Positions 8,876-17,133 of a DNA stretch of 64,000 nucleotides are shown here, piece by piece; position 1 is the first letter of the stretch; every line of letters starts with the position of its first letter. The position numbers and the translations under genes are program-made. The stretch comes from an uncultured Bacteriovorax sp. (GTDB lineage Bacteria; Bdellovibrionota; Bacteriovoracia; Bacteriovoracales; Bacteriovoracaceae), in assembly GCA_946481315.1 (NCBI GenBank), contig CAMLMH010000001.1:186001-250000 (forward strand), written 5' to 3'. Under the pieces are notes generated by a model. That model ran no database searches. It saw nothing but the letters and a program-made list of their open reading frames with translations, and had not been told where the DNA came from.

Positions 8876-9655
8876 ATGCTCGTTAATACCCGTAACTGGA
8901 AAAAGCAAGGTGAACTCATTGCGGCAATAACCTTTGCCCAGATGAAATCGCGCTATCGCAAGACTTTCGCCGGATTTGTCTGGGTAGTCCTAAATCCAGT
9001 TTTAACATTTGTCGTACAGGCGATTATCTTTAAGCACATTCTAAAAATAGAAATTGAAAATTATTTCGTGTTTCTCATGTCAGGTCTGGTGCCTTGGATT
9101 TTTATCATGAGCTCACTGACTATGACAGTTAACACTTTTATTACGAACCGCTCTACCTTAATGGCCTTTAAGATAGATCCCTGGGTATTCCTCATTTCTC
9201 AGATACTGGATAATTTCATCAATTTCATAGCTTCTTATCTGGTGATGATCTGTTTTATTGATTTCAGCCTATTTTTCAACCCGTGGCTTATCCCTTTATT
9301 TATACTGACTACACTCTTGTTGGTTATTTTTGTTTTTTTCCTCAGTTTGTTTCTGGCCACCTTAAATGTTTATTTCAGGGACACACAATACATCCTGCAG
9401 TTTGTTACTACGCTGGCTTTATTTATAACTCCTATTTTTTATCCACCAACATTGCTGCCTCTTAATTACCAACGACTGATTGAACTAAACCCATTCTATG
9501 TGATCATTAAACCTTTTCAAAATCTTATCTGGAAATATGACTTCACTGCTTACTGGCAATCCTTCGCCATTGCTGCCTCAATGACCTTTGGTGTTTGCAT
9601 ATTAGCATGTCTTTATTGGAGAAATAATCGAAATGGCCTATTCTTCAGAATCTGA
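8876..9655 (+). CDS. ABC-2 type polysaccharide/lipid export permease
   Basis: About 259 aa with six predicted transmembrane helices and the Wzm/TagG signature features: an N-terminal amphipathic segment followed by LRYRKTFAGFVW-like residues (ATFAQMKSRYRKTF), and NPFYVIIKPFQ before the last helices. Export permeases of this class move O-antigen, teichoic acid or capsule precursors across the inner membrane. ATG 8876 is preferred over TTG 8867, although neither has a convincing Shine-Dalgarno sequence. The downstream ATPase overlaps it by 23 bp and is the partner. No glycosyltransferases lie next to it, so the cargo is undefined. Confidence 0.85.
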   Translation: MLVNTRNWKKQGELIAAITFAQMKSRYRKTFAGFVWVVLNPVLTFVVQAIIFKHILKIEIENYFVFLMSGLVPWIFIMSSLTMTVNTFITNRSTLMAFKIDPWVFLISQILDNFINFIASYLVMICFIDFSLFFNPWLIPLFILTTLLLVIFVFFLSLFLATLNVYFRDTQYILQFVTTLALFITPIFYPPTLLPLNYQRLIELNPFYVIIKPFQNLIWKYDFTAYWQSFAIAASMTFGVCILACLYWRNNRNGLFFRI

Positions 9656-10427
9656 TAAAGATCTTATTCTGCAGGTTGATAAGTTCAGCCTTGCCTATCG
9701 TACACCATTTTATAAAGGTGATACCTTTCGGGATTATTTTATTAATCTCCTGCAGTCACCCTGGAAATTATTAACAAAAAGCGAAAACGTCCTTGTACTG
9801 GATGAAATTACCTTAAATATTAAAAAAGGTGAGAGACTGGGAATACTCGGGAATAATGGATCCGGAAAAACTTCACTATGCCGGTTTATCTGCGGTTTAT
9901 ATGGAGCTGTTCCCAATATTAAAGTTCATGGACTGGTAAGAGGAATTTTTGATACTGAAGTTATTGTACTTCCGGAATTGTCAGGCAGAGAAAACCTGGA
10001 AATCCTGGCTCATTTCTTCTTTCCGGAACTGGATAAAAAAGAGAGAGCAGAGATCATCTTAGATGCTGCAGAATTTTCCGAGCTGGATAAATATCTCGAC
10101 GTTCCATTTAAACTTTATAGTAAAGGTATGCGTGCCAGATTATTCTTATCTTTGATTTCCAGCAGACCTTCTGACTTGCTGGTTCTCGATGAAGTCTTTA
10201 ATGGAGCTGATCACTTTTTTAGTGAGAAGATCACTGCTCGGATAAAAAAGCTTATTCACGAATCAGGAGCTGTTATTTTTGTGTCTCATAGCCACGATCT
10301 GATTGCTGAAGTTTGCAATCGAGTTGCTGTATTTGACCAAAAGAAAATTATTTTTGATGGTGAACCCAAAGAAGGAATAAATTTTTATCGCGAACATTGC
10401 GAGAGAACTCATCTAACTCATGATTAA
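9633..10427 (+). CDS. ABC transporter ATP-binding protein, Wzt/TagH type
   Basis: 264 aa ATPase. Walker A is GNNGSGKT (73-80). The signature is the degenerate YSKGMRAR, characteristic of polysaccharide-export ATPases in place of LSGGQ. Walker B is LLVLDEVF and the H-loop VSHSHD. The ~50-residue N-terminal lead before the Walker A block is also typical of Wzt/TagH. It lacks the C-terminal carbohydrate-binding domain that gives some Wzt proteins O-antigen specificity. GGAGA lies upstream of ATG 9633 inside the permease gene. It overlaps the next gene by 8 bp. Confidence 0.88.
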   Translation: MAYSSESDKDLILQVDKFSLAYRTPFYKGDTFRDYFINLLQSPWKLLTKSENVLVLDEITLNIKKGERLGILGNNGSGKTSLCRFICGLYGAVPNIKVHGLVRGIFDTEVIVLPELSGRENLEILAHFFFPELDKKERAEIILDAAEFSELDKYLDVPFKLYSKGMRARLFLSLISSRPSDLLVLDEVFNGADHFFSEKITARIKKLIHESGAVIFVSHSHDLIAEVCNRVAVFDQKKIIFDGEPKEGINFYREHCERTHLTHD

Positions 10428-11355
10428 CTTTACTGTCATTTTTCTTTGTATTTTAGCCGGCCTCGTAGCCAGAAAAGTTAAAAAATTTCCGGCCAATACA
10501 GCAGTAGCTATAAATCAAATCATTATTCACTTGTCATTTCCGGCACTGGTTCTTTATCAATTTCCCAGACTATTGCTGTCACTTGATTTAAGCGGGTTCT
10601 GGTATGCACCGGTTACAATGGCCTGGATTGCATTTGTGTTCTCGTGGATTGTAATTTCTGCATTAGGAAAACACATGCAGTGGACCAAGGCTAAAACTGG
10701 TGCCTTAATTCTTACGGCAGGTCTGGGTAATACTTCTTTCGTAGGATTTCCGCTAATTGAAGCGATTGTTGGTGAGCAAGGAATTCCTACTGCTGTACTG
10801 GTGGATCAACCAGGGACCTTTTTAGTTTTATCGACACTCGGAATATTGGTCGCATCAAGCTACTCTGGCACTCAAAAGGTTACTGCTCGTGCGATTGCCC
10901 GACGTGTTTTTACATTTCCACCATTGATTGCCATGGTGTTGAGTATTTTGTGGTTTATAGTATTCGGTAAAAGAACTGATATTAACTGGACATATTTATT
11001 TATGCCACTGGAGAAAATTGGCTCTACATTGATTCCACTGGCCCTTTTTTCAGTTGGGTTTCAACTGGATTTTAATCCGTCTGTCTTGAAACGCCGGTGG
11101 TTAGCGCTGGCCATAGGATTAAATTTTAAATTATTGTTGATACCCGCTTTTTTTTCTTTTTTTTATCTTCTCTTGCTAGGAAACACACTGACCAGTCAGG
11201 TTATTATTCTTGAATCGGCAATGGCCACTATGATTACATCAGCAGTTGTAGCGCAAGAGTTTAATCTAGATACAGAACTTGCCAACCTTATGGTTGGTAT
11301 CAGTATTCCTGTTTCATTGATAACTGTACCATTGTGGAACTGGATTCTTTTTTAA
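10420..11355 (+). CDS. AEC family transporter (auxin efflux carrier fold)
   Basis: 311 aa polytopic protein with about ten transmembrane helices and the internal two-fold organisation of AEC transporters. The LGNTSFVGFPLIEAIVG region (~103-119) matches the discontinuous-helix motif of the first repeat. Members export or exchange organic acids such as malate, malonate or amino acids. It overlaps the ABC ATPase gene by 8 bp, so it is co-transcribed, but a functional link is not evident. Its stop overlaps by 4 bp the stop of the convergent M15 peptidase gene. Confidence 0.82.
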   Translation: MINFTVIFLCILAGLVARKVKKFPANTAVAINQIIIHLSFPALVLYQFPRLLLSLDLSGFWYAPVTMAWIAFVFSWIVISALGKHMQWTKAKTGALILTAGLGNTSFVGFPLIEAIVGEQGIPTAVLVDQPGTFLVLSTLGILVASSYSGTQKVTARAIARRVFTFPPLIAMVLSILWFIVFGKRTDINWTYLFMPLEKIGSTLIPLALFSVGFQLDFNPSVLKRRWLALAIGLNFKLLLIPAFFSFFYLLLLGNTLTSQVIILESAMATMITSAVVAQEFNLDTELANLMVGISIPVSLITVPLWNWILF

Positions 11356-12017
11356 ACGATGATGTAGCGCTGATAAATTTCAGGAAGTTCTTTTATTATA
11401 ATTTCTTTGAGCTCAATATCTGCATTGGTAATAGTTTCTGCGATAAGCTCATAACTTAAAAGTGATTCAAACTGTTCTGCAACAGGACGGTAACTTAAAT
11501 GCCATCGCTCCGGAGCAATTCCTCCCTTGTCATTGGAATATGGTCGATAAAAATCAAATTTTTCGAGATTGTCATCCAGCCATTGGTGAAGAGAGGCAAA
11601 AACACCTGTACCTTCTGTTTCTTCAGGGATGAGCTGAACTTTATAATCTGCTGATATGGCCTTCTGATCGTAGACATCGAAATCGCTTCCCCAGTGATGC
11701 CGGCTGGCTCCCGGGAGAGCAGACCAGCGAAGGATGGCATGAACAAGTTCAGTTTCTGTGAGGGATTTCGGATCCAGTGGAATTCCGTGTGAATCAAGAA
11801 TGATTCTTTCTCCTCGAACCTTGGCATTCCAGATAGAAAGTTGAGCTGAAAAACCCCGAAAACTACTTACGATGTCTATGGAGTGTCCGTCGAGTGCAGC
11901 GGCTTTGCGCATTTTTTCAAGCGCAGGAAGCATCTGAAGATGCACGAGTTTGTGACTCCTAATATCCAGAGTGAGATGTTCTTCGGTCTGACCGATAAGC
12001 TGATCGCGCAGGCTCAT
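11352..12017 (-). CDS. M15B-type D,D/L,D-carboxypeptidase (VanY/DdpX-like)
   Basis: 221 aa zinc peptidase of the D-Ala-D-Ala carboxypeptidase M15 family. The first zinc-binding motif is SRHHWGSDFD (His and Asp ligands) and the second is ERWHLSY near residue ~190 (catalytic Glu and last His). These enzymes trim peptidoglycan stem peptides. No signal peptide is seen, so it either acts in the cytoplasm on recycled peptides or is exported by another route. I chose ATG 12017, which has AAAGG eight bases upstream and begins two bases after the rlmN stop; the longer in-frame start at 12047 lies inside rlmN. Confidence 0.82.
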   Translation of the reverse strand: MSLRDQLIGQTEEHLTLDIRSHKLVHLQMLPALEKMRKAAALDGHSIDIVSSFRGFSAQLSIWNAKVRGERIILDSHGIPLDPKSLTETELVHAILRWSALPGASRHHWGSDFDVYDQKAISADYKVQLIPEETEGTGVFASLHQWLDDNLEKFDFYRPYSNDKGGIAPERWHLSYRPVAEQFESLLSYELIAETITNADIELKEIIIKELPEIYQRYIIV

Positions 12018-12019
12018 AA

Positions 12020-13054
12020 TTAAACCTTTGTATTGAGTTGTCCACAAGCTGCAAGTATATCATCGCCTTTTGTAGTCCGAATGAGAACTGGCAAGCGGTA
12101 TCTTTCTACAATTTTTTGAAATTTTTCAATCTGCTCATCTGTTGAGCGCTCAAATTCGCTGCCCGGAAAAGGATTGAAGGGGATGAGATTAATAATGGCC
12201 TGCCGATCTTTTAACAATTCACCTAATGCAATGGCATCGCTTTCTGTGTCGTTAAAATCACGGGCCATGAGGTATTCATAGGTCACATATTGTTTGCGTT
12301 TAAGCGGAATGTTCAGAATGATCGGCATAATTACTTTCAAAGGCCATTTTTGATTGATAGGAATAAGCCGGGATCTTTTATTATCATCAACAGCATGCAG
12401 AGACAGGGCCAGGTTTACCCCGGGAATTTCAGCATTCCATCGCTGAAGGCCGGGTAGATAACCGGCAGTGGAAATGGTAATTTTTTGAACACCAATACTC
12501 ATTCCATGCTGATCCAGAAAAATCTCGCACGCTTTTTTGACTGCGTCGAAGTTGTGTAAGGGTTCACCTTGTCCCATAAAAACAATGTTTTTAATCTGGT
12601 GGTCGCTCTTACGATTATTTTCCATCCACTTCCAGGCGACCAGATACTGACCTACGATTTCTTCTGTTGTGAGATGCCGCTTCAGACCTTGTGTGCCGGT
12701 ATAACAAAAAGAGCAGCTCATGGCACAGCCAACCTGAGATGAAAGGCAAAGAGTATATTTATTCTGAAAAGGAATTAAAACAGCCTCAATCGTTTTGCTG
12801 TCGGCTAATTTGAATAATAATTTTACAGTTTGATCAGTTGCCTCATGAACGTAGGCTATTTCAGGTAATGAAAAATCCATTTGTTCGCTGATAAGCTCCT
12901 GCGCTCTCAGCGCGAGGTTCTCTCTGCAAGGTTGTGTCTTCTTTAATTTGAGATGCCATTTGTACAGAAGAGAAGCCCCACTCAAAGACAGCTCGTGGGA
13001 AGCAAACCATTCTTCCAGTTCTTTAAACGTATATTGATAAAATGATTTTTTCAT
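12020..13054 (-). CDS. rlmN: Dual-specificity RNA methyltransferase RlmN (23S A2503 / tRNA A37)
   Basis: 344 aa radical SAM enzyme adding C2-methyl to A2503 of 23S rRNA and A37 of some tRNAs. The cluster motif CAMSCSFC supplies Cys110, 114 and 117. The two mechanistic cysteines are Cys103 and Cys337 (AACGQL), spaced as in E. coli Cys118/Cys355. The GQGEPLHN and ISTAGY segments are also RlmN-specific. The presence of the C-terminal Cys and the overall motifs favour RlmN over Cfr, though both share this chemistry. It overlaps the upstream HutD-like gene by 4 bp within a coupled minus-strand operon. Confidence 0.95.
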   Translation of the reverse strand: MKKSFYQYTFKELEEWFASHELSLSGASLLYKWHLKLKKTQPCRENLALRAQELISEQMDFSLPEIAYVHEATDQTVKLLFKLADSKTIEAVLIPFQNKYTLCLSSQVGCAMSCSFCYTGTQGLKRHLTTEEIVGQYLVAWKWMENNRKSDHQIKNIVFMGQGEPLHNFDAVKKACEIFLDQHGMSIGVQKITISTAGYLPGLQRWNAEIPGVNLALSLHAVDDNKRSRLIPINQKWPLKVIMPIILNIPLKRKQYVTYEYLMARDFNDTESDAIALGELLKDRQAIINLIPFNPFPGSEFERSTDEQIEKFQKIVERYRLPVLIRTTKGDDILAACGQLNTKV

Positions 13055-13557
13055 TTCAGCAAAACCGTAATGACAATTATAGTTCCGGCCATAACTGGAA
13101 CAATCTCACCTTTTTGAAGGATGTGAAGTTCATGCGAATCCGGCAGATACAGAAATGTTTCATTGCTTAGTACAAAAGGATTATTAATACCGTCGGAAAA
13201 GCTTTGAACCGAACAGCTGGCATATGAGCGGTCAGCCATGACATTAAAATCCTGGCATTCTCCACTGATAAGTGAACAGGAAACTTCCAATTCTCCCGGG
13301 AACTGAAACCATTTTAGTGCTGGGGTAAATATATTTTGAAAAGAGCTGCTGTTTAAAGTGAAACCATTTCCTTTGAGAAGGCAAATCCAGCGATCCATTC
13401 CGGGAAAAAGAGAGAACGGACCATCGCTGCTGATAGAGGCTTTAGAGAGACGAAATTTTAAATCACCGTTAATTTCACGGCGAAATAGCTCAGTGGTGAT
13501 TCCACCTCCATTTTTCCAGGGCATTTCAATAAAATCATTGGATGTTTTTTTGATCAT
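13051..13557 (-). CDS. HutD/Ves family protein
   Basis: About 168 aa, cupin-like HutD/Ves (DUF886) family. The diagnostic motif MPWKNGGGITTE lies ~11-22 residues after the chosen start, and the family's PGMDRWICLLKGNGF segment follows. HutD is usually found in histidine-utilisation operons and has been proposed as a ligand-sensing governor of Hut expression; Ves is a cold-related homologue. Here it is instead inside an operon with guanine deaminase. ATG 13557 overlaps the DUF1456 stop as ATGA; the longer start at 13620 would bury it in that gene. Function here is unknown. Confidence 0.85.
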   Translation of the reverse strand: MIKKTSNDFIEMPWKNGGGITTELFRREINGDLKFRLSKASISSDGPFSLFPGMDRWICLLKGNGFTLNSSSFQNIFTPALKWFQFPGELEVSCSLISGECQDFNVMADRSYASCSVQSFSDGINNPFVLSNETFLYLPDSHELHILQKGEIVPVMAGTIIVITVLLK

Positions 13558-14021
13558 CTTTTCTGATTTAACCACAGGCCTAGGCCTTTGAAGAAATTTC
13601 TTAAAAATTGATCTCCACATTCACGGTAGTTTTCATGTCCTTTTTTTCTAAGCAGGGCACTGAATTCCGACCTACCGATTTTAAATCCCGCCAGGCTCAT
13701 GGCTGCGTGCATGTCCTCTTCTTTAAGCGCAAATGCCACTTTGAGTTTTTTCAAAACCATATTGTTGTTTACCGGCGTCTCTATAGGAAGTGGGGGGCGC
13801 GATTCGTCTTTACCGCGTTTATAGATGATCATGCCGTCCAGAAAATGAGCCGCGGTCACATCCGGACATTTAATGAAACCTGATTCATCTTCTGCTTTCA
13901 AATAAGCATGCATCTTATCCGGATCGACTTTGTGGCCGGTCAGTGCGGTGATTTCTGCCATCTTGAAATCATCGACAGCTAACAGATAACGGACACTCCT
14001 TAAATAATCATTCGTCATCAT
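13554..14021 (-). CDS. DUF1456 family protein (YehS-like)
   Basis: 155 aa, made of two copies of the ~70-residue DUF1456 repeat. Both copies have a LRY/LKVA-F-L...M..I/M..L.G...D/R.E...L/F..LL/AYL pattern (~7-65 and ~88-150). E. coli YehS has the same two-repeat layout and no known function. Two adjacent ATGs are possible; the one at 14021 overlaps the guanine deaminase stop as TAATG, suggesting translational re-initiation. The conserved coupling with guaD and a HutD-like gene is the only clue to its role. Confidence 0.85.
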   Translation of the reverse strand: MMTNDYLRSVRYLLAVDDFKMAEITALTGHKVDPDKMHAYLKAEDESGFIKCPDVTAAHFLDGMIIYKRGKDESRPPLPIETPVNNNMVLKKLKVAFALKEEDMHAAMSLAGFKIGRSEFSALLRKKGHENYRECGDQFLRNFFKGLGLWLNQKR

Positions 14022-15343
14022 TATAGATTGCTCCGGTAAACTTGCTGTCCATTGATGTATGTTGCATGAACCGCGCGATCGTCTCCAATAGTCATCAGGA
14101 TAAACATTAATTCACTGATTGATTTTGCAGTTTCAGATCTCATTTTAAGTAAATCGGTTGCATGAGGATTAAGGACAACAAAATCCGCCTCGTGACCGGC
14201 CTTGAATGTTCCGATTTTATCTTCGAGCTGAAGGGCTTTTGCTCCGCCTAATGTCGCTAGATAAAAAGCTTTAAGTGCATCCAGCGGATAGGTATTTAAT
14301 TGAGCAACTTTGTAACTTTCATTCATGGTTTGCAGGAGAGAAAAACTGGTTCCAGCTCCAATATCTGTACCCAGGCCAACTTCAACCGGACGTTTTGAAT
14401 CTTTGGCTTTCGCCACTGAAAAGAGTCCGCTCCCCAAAAAAAGATTAGAAGTCGGACAATGAGCAATAGCAGTTCCTGTTTCATGACAGCGACAAAGCTC
14501 GGATTCATCTAAATGCACCCCGTGGGCCATGAGAGCTCTCTTGCCCAGCAAACCGAACTTTTCATACACATCAAGATAGCCTTTTGCTTTTGGGAAAAGT
14601 TCTTTCACCCATTCAATTTCTTTCAGGTTTTCTGAAACGTGAGATTGAACGTAAACGCCGGGATGTTCTTTCCATAATTGTCCGGCGAGTTCCAGTTGAG
14701 CTTCTGAACTTGTCGGAGCAAAACGAGGAGTAATGGCATAAAGATTACGTCCTTTGCCATGCCATTTTTTTATCAACGCTTTTGATTCTTCATACCCTTT
14801 TTCCGGTGTATCAAGTAATGCCTCCGGAGCGTGACGATCCATCAGCACCTTTCCACCAATAATCCGCATATTTAATTTTTCAGCTGCTTCAAACAAAGCA
14901 TCTACCGAAGAAGGGTGGACAGTACAAAAAACGAGCGCAGTGGTTGTTCCGTTTTTTGCCAGCTCATGACAAAAGAATTCTGCTTTTTTTGCAGCATAGT
15001 TTTTATCTGCGTATTTCTGCTCAACAACAAAAGTGTATTCATTCAGCCAATCGAGCAGTTGTTTTCCGTAAGCACCGATTATCTCTGTTTGAGGATAGTG
15101 AATATGGGTATCCACAAATCCCGGAGAAATAAGACAATCCGGAAAGTGATCGATGGTGCAACCAGTGGGTAATTGATATTTTATCTGCTGGTAAGGACCA
15201 ACGGCGGTAATGAGCCCGTCCTGAACAATGATGAGACCATCAGCTTCGTGAATAAATGAATGTTGATAATCATTAAAAAAGGGATCGGCTTTAAAATAAA
15301 TCAGCTGGCCCCTGACGGCCGCTATGGTTGGTGATTTCTGCAT
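14021..15343 (-). CDS. guaD: Guanine deaminase
   Basis: 440 aa amidohydrolase, near-identical in length to E. coli GuaD, converting guanine to xanthine and ammonia. The metal-binding start PGFVDTHIHYPQTEIIGAYG (~75-94) is the guanine deaminase signature. The HSSV/QSHVSEN His, the MAHGVHLDE His and the catalytic GLGTDIGAGTS Asp are present. AGGA precedes ATG 15343. It is the first gene of a five-gene coupled minus-strand operon. No xanthine dehydrogenase is nearby, so the enzyme probably serves purine salvage or nitrogen release. It is the second nucleobase-processing operon in the window after the uracil set. Confidence 0.93.
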   Translation of the reverse strand: MQKSPTIAAVRGQLIYFKADPFFNDYQHSFIHEADGLIIVQDGLITAVGPYQQIKYQLPTGCTIDHFPDCLISPGFVDTHIHYPQTEIIGAYGKQLLDWLNEYTFVVEQKYADKNYAAKKAEFFCHELAKNGTTTALVFCTVHPSSVDALFEAAEKLNMRIIGGKVLMDRHAPEALLDTPEKGYEESKALIKKWHGKGRNLYAITPRFAPTSSEAQLELAGQLWKEHPGVYVQSHVSENLKEIEWVKELFPKAKGYLDVYEKFGLLGKRALMAHGVHLDESELCRCHETGTAIAHCPTSNLFLGSGLFSVAKAKDSKRPVEVGLGTDIGAGTSFSLLQTMNESYKVAQLNTYPLDALKAFYLATLGGAKALQLEDKIGTFKAGHEADFVVLNPHATDLLKMRSETAKSISELMFILMTIGDDRAVHATYINGQQVYRSNL

Positions 15344-15371
15344 ATACTTCCTGGTTCTGAAAAAGCCCCTT

Positions 15372-15401
15372 AAAGTACCTAACTCGCAGGAACCTCGTCA
15401 A
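15372..15401 (-). promoter_or_regulatory. Predicted sigma70-type promoter of the guaD operon
   Basis: On the minus strand a -35 TTGACG (15396-15401) is followed after 18 bases by TACTTT (15372-15377), placing a start site about 20 bases upstream of the guaD Shine-Dalgarno. The -35 is strong and the -10 only moderate. Confidence 0.5.
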
Positions 15402-15518
15402 GAAAGCGACTAAAATTTGGACAGTTCAATGTACTTTTTACCCGAAAAAGCCTTCTAAATTGAAGATTTCCGGGGCTCTGGCAAACTAGCTCAAAACAAC
15501 AAGCACATGGAGACTCTC

Positions 15519-16637
15519 ATGTCCAAAAAATTACTGGTTTTAGCGGCTATCGGCTCAACGTTCACTTTCGCTACTTATGCTCAGGATAGCTCGGTCTGTA
15601 CTGATCCACTAAACCGGATTTGTACGAGTACCAGAGGTCAAAGACTGGTTCGAGACCAATACATCAATAAATTAAAAAAAGAAATCGCTGCTGAAGCTAA
15701 TCAAAATGCAGCTCCAAGAATCGATGAAATGAAAAAACGCATTTCAAAACTGCGTTTTATTAAACGGGCGATTGAATCTTATAAAATTCGTAATCAGGAA
15801 ATTATGAATTCGGCTAAGAAAAGAATTGGTGGTATCGAGGAAGTTGTCACCAGCAAAGAAAACATTGCATTGCTGAAAAGTTATATGATTCAGGCAATTA
15901 ACGAAAGTCTTTTTGATGAGGCTACAAAAGCCAATATGCGCTCAACTATCAACAGTATCGTTATTGGAAATTTCGGTGACTTTATCGAACGCGCCAATCT
16001 GGATGACAGCTTCCTGTCACAATTAATGATGAATGCCTGTGGGTCTGACGGTATGGTGGCAAATGCTTTTGCAACAACTTTGAATAACGATAAGTATGTT
16101 TTAATTTGTCCAGGTTTCCTGATTTCACTCAGCCAGACAGCTGATATGAATGAACGCTTCAACAGCATCCTGCATGCCATTTCTCATGAAATGGGTCACC
16201 ATATCGACAACAGCAAAATGGGGAATGAGATTTATAAACCTTTCTTAAGCTGTATTTCTAATAATTATTCTTCACAGTTTAATAAAACAGCAGATGACGA
16301 AAAATTCTGTAAGAAAAATGAAAAAGATCCACAAGCTTGCAAAGATAAAGTAACAATAAGCCACGCCGGAGAACTGGTGGCAGACGCCTGGGGTGTAAAA
16401 GTCACAAATATCCATGCTCGCAGAATGAACTACTCATTCGCGGAAACGGACACAATGCTTACCAACTCATGGTTGAATCTATGTGAAACAGGTGATGAAG
16501 GAATCCATCCATCCGGTGACTTCCGCATGCAAATTATTCTGGGAAGAGACCCGGGATTCAATGATTTGATGGCCTGTAACAACGCTTCAAACCTGGGTAA
16601 ACCTGCTTGCACACTTGAAGGCGAGAAAAGACTATAA
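15519..16637 (+). CDS. Secreted zinc metalloprotease-like protein (gluzincin, HExxH...ExxAD)
   Basis: About 372 aa with a signal peptide ending at TYA. The catalytic helix SHEMGHHID carries HExxH (His ~223/227, catalytic Glu). A third ligand motif ELVADAWG lies ~60 residues later (~285). The spacing plus the C-terminal HPSGDFRMQII and cysteine positions recall M13 (neprilysin-like) and M48 gluzincins, but the protein is much shorter than M13. The ~120-residue N-terminal part is Lys/Glu-rich and probably helical. ATG 15519 follows GGAG with 7-base spacing; ATG 15507 lacks one. It may act in the periplasm or outside the cell, possibly on prey or envelope proteins. Peptidase class is likely; substrate unknown. 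Confidence 0.75.
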   Translation: MSKKLLVLAAIGSTFTFATYAQDSSVCTDPLNRICTSTRGQRLVRDQYINKLKKEIAAEANQNAAPRIDEMKKRISKLRFIKRAIESYKIRNQEIMNSAKKRIGGIEEVVTSKENIALLKSYMIQAINESLFDEATKANMRSTINSIVIGNFGDFIERANLDDSFLSQLMMNACGSDGMVANAFATTLNNDKYVLICPGFLISLSQTADMNERFNSILHAISHEMGHHIDNSKMGNEIYKPFLSCISNNYSSQFNKTADDEKFCKKNEKDPQACKDKVTISHAGELVADAWGVKVTNIHARRMNYSFAETDTMLTNSWLNLCETGDEGIHPSGDFRMQIILGRDPGFNDLMACNNASNLGKPACTLEGEKRL

Positions 16638-16649
16638 TTTGGACAAAAG

Positions 16650-16674
16650 AGGCCCGGTGTAATACACTGGGCCT
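16650..16674. repeat. Strong hairpin 5 bp before a start codon
   Basis: An 11-bp inverted repeat (16650-16660 with 16664-16674, one G-U wobble, loop AAT) ends 5 bp before ATG 16680. Read on + it has no U-run after it (TTATCT). Read on - it is followed by TCTTTT. It may terminate the protease transcript or hide the start of the next gene. Confidence 0.7.
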
Positions 16675-16679
16675 TATCT

Positions 16680-17087
16680 ATGAAAGTAACTACAACTACC
16701 TTTATCTGTTTCTTATTCATTCTTTTTGCGGCATGCTCGCAAAAACCTGATAAACCAGTTGTGTCAGTTCAAAAATTTGCATTACAAAAAATTCAAATGA
16801 ATGAAGTCATTAATAAATTAATGGCGGAACCAAATATTAAAACGATGTATGCAATGGCCGATGGAGTTGAGAGTACCCGTGCTGTGGACTGTTCACCTAT
16901 TGGCGAAGAATGTAATTTATATTACGAATTGATTAATAAAATCGTCAACGTAACCCGGGACGGTGACCTGAGTACAGATGACCGACAAGTGCTGGCCCAG
17001 TTGAGGGCAAAGTTTGACCGCGAAATGCTCTCCAGCGAAGCTAAGCTTAAAAAGCAATGGAAAGACTTTATCAATAATAAATCCTGA
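16680..17087 (+). CDS. Small lipoprotein, unknown function
   Basis: 135 aa with a classic type II signal: positively charged start, hydrophobic core and lipobox FAAC (Cys ~20). The mature part has two further cysteines (CSPIGEEC) and is otherwise charged and helical. No family recognised. There is no Shine-Dalgarno; a stable hairpin lies immediately upstream, so translation may be conditional. It sits between the metalloprotease and the YkgJ-like gene. Confidence 0.7.
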   Translation: MKVTTTTFICFLFILFAACSQKPDKPVVSVQKFALQKIQMNEVINKLMAEPNIKTMYAMADGVESTRAVDCSPIGEECNLYYELINKIVNVTRDGDLSTDDRQVLAQLRAKFDREMLSSEAKLKKQWKDFINNKS

Positions 17088-17097
17088 TTTCTTCCTC

Positions 17098-17127
17098 TTG
17101 AAAGTTTTTAAAATTTTAATGTAAGAT
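17098..17127 (+). promoter_or_regulatory. Promoter for a leaderless transcript
   Basis: TTGAAA (17098-17103), an 18-base spacer, then TAAGAT (17122-17127). The -10 ends exactly 6 bases before ATG 17134, so the expected start site is the A of the ATG. No Shine-Dalgarno is present. Confidence 0.6.
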
Positions 17128-17133
17128 TCCTCT

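Noticed and set aside
11495..11827. Overlapping minus-strand ORF inside the M15 peptidase gene
   Set aside because: The real frame carries the SxHxxGxxxD and ExWH zinc motifs; this frame has none.
12030..12050. TTGTCCACA resembling a DnaA box near 12040 and at 24797
   Set aside because: Single relaxed matches, one inside rlmN and one forming a promoter -35; no cluster or AT-rich unwinding region nearby.
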